A stretch of 8,718 nt of DNA from Lachnoclostridium sp. UBA1781 (GTDB lineage: Bacteria; Bacillota; Clostridia; Lachnospirales; Lachnospiraceae), in the NCBI GenBank assembly GCA_002315495.1, contig DCGJ01000150.1:1-8718 (forward strand), given 5' to 3'. A program made the translations under genes and the position numbers. Shown here one piece after another: positions 6,953-8,718 of this stretch (positions within the stretch are counted from its first letter, which is position 1; every line of letters begins with the position of its first letter). A model generated the notes under the pieces. It saw nothing but the letters and a program-made list of their open reading frames with translations, searched no databases and had not been told where the DNA came from.

Positions 6953-7975
6953 TTACAGAATACCGATGGAAGCATCATCGCCATTTTCAACGTGATGTGC
7001 CTTTACATATTCAACGATTTCATCAACAGTGGTAAATGCAAGACCAACGTAGCTGTCTGCTGCACCATAGTAGATTGCAATCTTACCGCTCTCGGCGTCG
7101 CAAAGTGCGGATACCGGGAAGATAACATTTGCAACGAAACCGCGCTCTTCATACCACTCTTCAGGAGTAAGAATGAAATTCTCGGAACGATACTTTACCT
7201 TGCTTGGCTCATCCTTATCAAGGATACAAGCACCCATAGAATAAACATAACCATTACAGGTGCCGGTTACACCGTGATAGAACAACAGCCAACCCTCAGA
7301 GGTCTCAATCGGAGCAGCGCCGCCACCAATCTTAAGAGCCTGCCACCACTGATTGTAACCACGAGTCATAACATGACGATGCTTGCCCCAGAAGGTAAGG
7401 TCCGGACTCTCGGAAATGAACACATCACCAAATGGAGTGTGACCGCTATCGGACGGTCTGGAAAGAAGTGCAAAGTTACCATTCAGCTTTCTTGGGAACA
7501 ATACACCATTACGGTTGAACGGAAGGAATGGATTCTCAATACGAATAAAGGTCTTGAAATCCTTTGTCTTCGCCATACCAAGTGCCGCACCATAGAAATC
7601 GGTACACCAGATGATATAGTAAGTATCCTCAACCTTAACGAGACGAGGATCATAAGCATAACGAGGCATGTAGGACTCGCCCTTCTCATTTACAAACTGA
7701 ATCTTCTCAGTCTCATACTCCCAATGGATACCATCCTTGGAACGACCAAGGTAAATGTGCGGTACACCATTCGTCTGCTCGCCACGGAATACGCCAATAA
7801 AGCCATCCTCCCAAGGCTGAACTGCGGAGTTGAAAATTCTTGCTACACCCGGAAGCGGATTTCTTCCGATAATCGGGTTCTCGCTGTAGCGCCAAACAGG
7901 ACCGATTGCGTTTGCCGGTCTGTCCTGCCAAGGAATGTTTGGCATGTTGTCTGCAAATACGGTAACTTTACTCAT
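6953..7975 (-). CDS. GH130 β-1,4-mannooligosaccharide phosphorylase (GH130_2 type)
   Basis: A 340-residue cytoplasmic phosphorylase predicted to remove mannose from the non-reducing end of β-1,4-mannooligosaccharides as α-mannose 1-phosphate. The five-blade GH130 fold is covered in full: GPVWRYSENPIIGRNP, ARIFNSAV (about 45-52), FRGEQTNG, YAYDPRL with Asp109 at the catalytic Asp position, FPRKLNGNFALLSRPSD, GGGAAPIETSEGWLLFYHG (His234) and VIFPVSAL. Length and motifs match the mannooligosaccharide phosphorylase group, and it is clearly different from the longer mannosylglucose phosphorylase fused to the epimerase at 3403-5742. GGAGA lies about 7 bases before the ATG. It is the first gene after a 170-bp regulatory gap with promoter-like sequences, so it probably heads its own transcript. 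Chain-length preference cannot be told from the sequence. Confidence 0.92.
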   Translation of the reverse strand: MSKVTVFADNMPNIPWQDRPANAIGPVWRYSENPIIGRNPLPGVARIFNSAVQPWEDGFIGVFRGEQTNGVPHIYLGRSKDGIHWEYETEKIQFVNEKGESYMPRYAYDPRLVKVEDTYYIIWCTDFYGAALGMAKTKDFKTFIRIENPFLPFNRNGVLFPRKLNGNFALLSRPSDSGHTPFGDVFISESPDLTFWGKHRHVMTRGYNQWWQALKIGGGAAPIETSEGWLLFYHGVTGTCNGYVYSMGACILDKDEPSKVKYRSENFILTPEEWYEERGFVANVIFPVSALCDAESGKIAIYYGAADSYVGLAFTTVDEIVEYVKAHHVENGDDASIGIL

Positions 7976-8011
7976 AATACTTTCTCCATTCTAGATTTAT
8001 ACTATTTTTTC

Positions 8012-8030
8012 GAGCTTTCCGAAAAAGCTC
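8012..8030 (-). ncRNA. 5'-leader hairpin of the GH130 transcript
   Basis: GAGCTTT pairs with AAAGCTC (7 bp) around a 5-base TTCGG loop on the minus strand. It lies 36 bp before the GH130 start, downstream of the TATAAT at 8054-8059, so it would be in the mRNA leader. It is followed by A-rich rather than T-rich sequence on the minus strand, so it is not a terminator. A role in mRNA stability or in keeping the ribosome binding site open is a guess. Confidence 0.45.
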
Positions 8031-8053
8031 TATCTATAGGCTATTTTACACGA

Positions 8054-8081
8054 ATTATAGGCATTTTCTATGTTGAAAACA
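8054..8081 (-). promoter_or_regulatory. Candidate promoter of the GH130 operon with perfect -10
   Basis: On the minus strand a perfect TATAAT (8059-8054) is preceded, 16 bases upstream, by a poor -35 (TGTTTT, 8081-8076). Transcription would begin near 8047, giving a leader of about 70 bases. The -10 lies inside one TATAGGC-type repeat and the start site inside another, so a protein bound there would control it directly. The weak -35 could mean activator dependence. Confidence 0.5.
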
Positions 8082-8088
8082 CTCGAAT

Positions 8089-8108
8089 ATTGTATGATTC
8101 TATACAAT
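8089..8108. promoter_or_regulatory. 20-bp dyad operator candidate ATTGTAT-N6-ATACAAT
   Basis: Perfect 7-bp arms (8089-8095 and 8102-8108) around 6 bases. It lies upstream of the TATAAT at 8054-8059 and is distinct from the TATAGGC-type repeats. The symmetry and length are typical of a bacterial transcription-factor site, but the factor cannot be assigned and no other copy is seen in the window. Confidence 0.4.
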
Positions 8109-8110
8109 TT

Positions 8111-8140
8111 ATTAAATTGCCTATAATGTTTTTTTGACAA
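8111..8140 (-). promoter_or_regulatory. Second candidate promoter, just after the GH26 stop
   Basis: On the minus strand TTGTCA (8140-8135, 5 of 6 to consensus) and TTTAAT (8116-8111, 5 of 6) are 18 bases apart. The inverted copy of the TATAGGC-type motif fills the spacer, so binding there would block or reshape this promoter. It may act with, or instead of, the promoter at 8054-8081. Confidence 0.4.
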
Positions 8141-8146
8141 GTGTTT

Positions 8147-8718
8147 TTATTCTCCGTAATGCTTCAAATCAGGCAGCTCATCTAACGTGATGACGGAAGC
8201 ATGATTGAACACCTTATCCCACATCGAAATCTCCGTATAGGTTTCGGAAATCGCCGCATTTTCGGTAGTAAACTCACCTCCCCAGGTGCAAAACCACGTC
8301 CATAATGCTCCGTCACGAAGTTCAAAATCCGGATCCATCAGGCAACCGTTTTCTGATAAAGCAATCGGTTTATATGTATCGGTTACGGATACCAGCTCCG
8401 CGTAAGCAGAGGCCTGAGAGGTATACACATGAGTGCCCGGATAAATGTCGGTACTAATCACGTCGCAGTATTCATCTCCCGGGTACCAGTCCGGATCCTG
8501 ACCGTTCCACACCCAAATCAGATTATGAATTTCATGGTAATTGACGAGACGGTCATACATCAGCTTCCAAAGCTTGATATAGGTTTCCGAGCCAAATGCG
8601 CCCCACCAGAACCATCCCCCGGAGGCTTCATGCAGAGGTCTCCAAAGAATCGGAACATTCTTTTCCTGAAGAAGCTTTAGCTGGAAAGCGATACAGTCAA
8701 TATCCGTCAAAAGACTTT
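8147..8718 (-). CDS. GH26 β-mannanase (3' part, runs off the window)
   Basis: The C-terminal half of a GH26 glycoside hydrolase, open to the window edge; the frame has no genuine start within the window. The acid/base Glu lies in RPLHEASGGWFWWG (Glu codon 8627-8629) and the nucleophile Glu in ALSENGC (about 90 residues later), the two catalytic residues of the (β/α)8 clan GH-A barrel. NLIWVWNGQDPDWYPGD and ISTDIYPG are further family motifs. Expected role: endo-cleavage of β-1,4-mannan to mannooligosaccharides. The chain stops soon after the barrel (DELPDLKHYGE), so there is no C-terminal binding module, sorting signal or anchor. A signal peptide or N-terminal module would lie outside the window, so secretion cannot be judged. 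It is first in the visible gene order, 171 bp ahead of the GH130 gene. Exo-mannobiohydrolase activity is a possible alternative within GH26. Confidence 0.9.
   Translation of the reverse strand, partial: SLLTDIDCIAFQLKLLQEKNVPILWRPLHEASGGWFWWGAFGSETYIKLWKLMYDRLVNYHEIHNLIWVWNGQDPDWYPGDEYCDVISTDIYPGTHVYTSQASAYAELVSVTDTYKPIALSENGCLMDPDFELRDGALWTWFCTWGGEFTTENAAISETYTEISMWDKVFNHASVITLDELPDLKHYGE

Larger units (their letters stand above)
8035..8127. repeat. Three copies of a TATAGGC-type motif (two direct, one inverted)
   Basis: On the plus strand TATAGGCTATTTT (8035-8047) and TATAGGCATTTT (8056-8067) are direct copies with TATAGGC 21 bp apart, i.e. two helical turns. A third copy, AAATTGCCTATA (8114-8125), is inverted. 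The pair 8054-8067 and 8114-8127 forms an inverted repeat of 14-base arms with one mismatch and a 46-bp spacer. They surround the promoter-like sequences of the GH130 operon, as expected for operator sites of a dimeric regulator able to bind or loop. The regulator is not in the window. Confidence 0.55.

Noticed and set aside
8012..8030. Leader hairpin as a terminator or riboswitch
   Set aside because: On the minus strand it is followed by A-rich rather than T-rich sequence, and the leader is too short and simple for a known riboswitch class.
8071..8086. Possible catabolite-responsive element (cre) near TGAAAACACTCGAA on the plus strand
   Set aside because: It lacks the central CG and symmetry of the cre consensus.
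6992..8137. Long open frame (381 codons) on the plus strand opposite the GH130 gene and its promoter gap
   Set aside because: It is antisense to a complete GH130 and runs through the AT-rich regulatory region; no family motif is visible.

Overview
The window looks like a β-mannan utilisation locus from a gut or rumen Firmicute, most likely a Lachnospiraceae (Roseburia/Butyrivibrio-like). The evidence is the enzyme set (GH26, two GH130 phosphorylases of different types, a CE17-like esterase, a cellobiose/mannobiose 2-epimerase, a PgcA-type mutase and a short Firmicute-type ManA), the strong GGAGG ribosome binding sites and the moderate GC content. The genus cannot be fixed from the sequence alone.

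Layout: positions 2-421 (+) hold the 3' end of a HAD-family phosphatase that points towards the locus and is unrelated to it. A strong hairpin with a T-tract (458-491) terminates the minus-strand cluster. Everything else is on the minus strand. Read in transcription order (right to left) it is: the 3' part of a GH26 β-mannanase (8718-8147), a 170-bp repeat-rich regulatory gap (8146-7976), a GH130 mannooligosaccharide phosphorylase (7975-6953), an SGNH/CE17-like acetyl-mannan esterase (6878-5766), a 779-residue protein joining a 2-epimerase to a second GH130 of the mannosylglucose phosphorylase type (5742-3403), a phosphohexomutase (3291-1567) and mannose-6-phosphate isomerase (1446-508). Several gaps contain hairpins without good T-tracts, which fits a processed or attenuated polycistronic message.

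How the genes work together (inferred from the families): GH26 cuts mannan into oligosaccharides. After uptake (no transporter lies in the window) the esterase removes acetyl groups and GH130 releases mannose 1-phosphate down to mannobiose. The epimerase turns Man-Man into Man-Glc, and the fused phosphorylase splits this into mannose 1-phosphate and glucose. The mutase gives mannose 6-phosphate, and ManA gives fructose 6-phosphate. Gene order broadly follows reaction order.

The most notable feature is the epimerase-phosphorylase fusion: two consecutive enzymes, usually encoded separately, in one chain with almost no linker. Second is the cluster of TATAGGC-type repeats and a separate dyad in the regulatory gap upstream of the GH130 gene.
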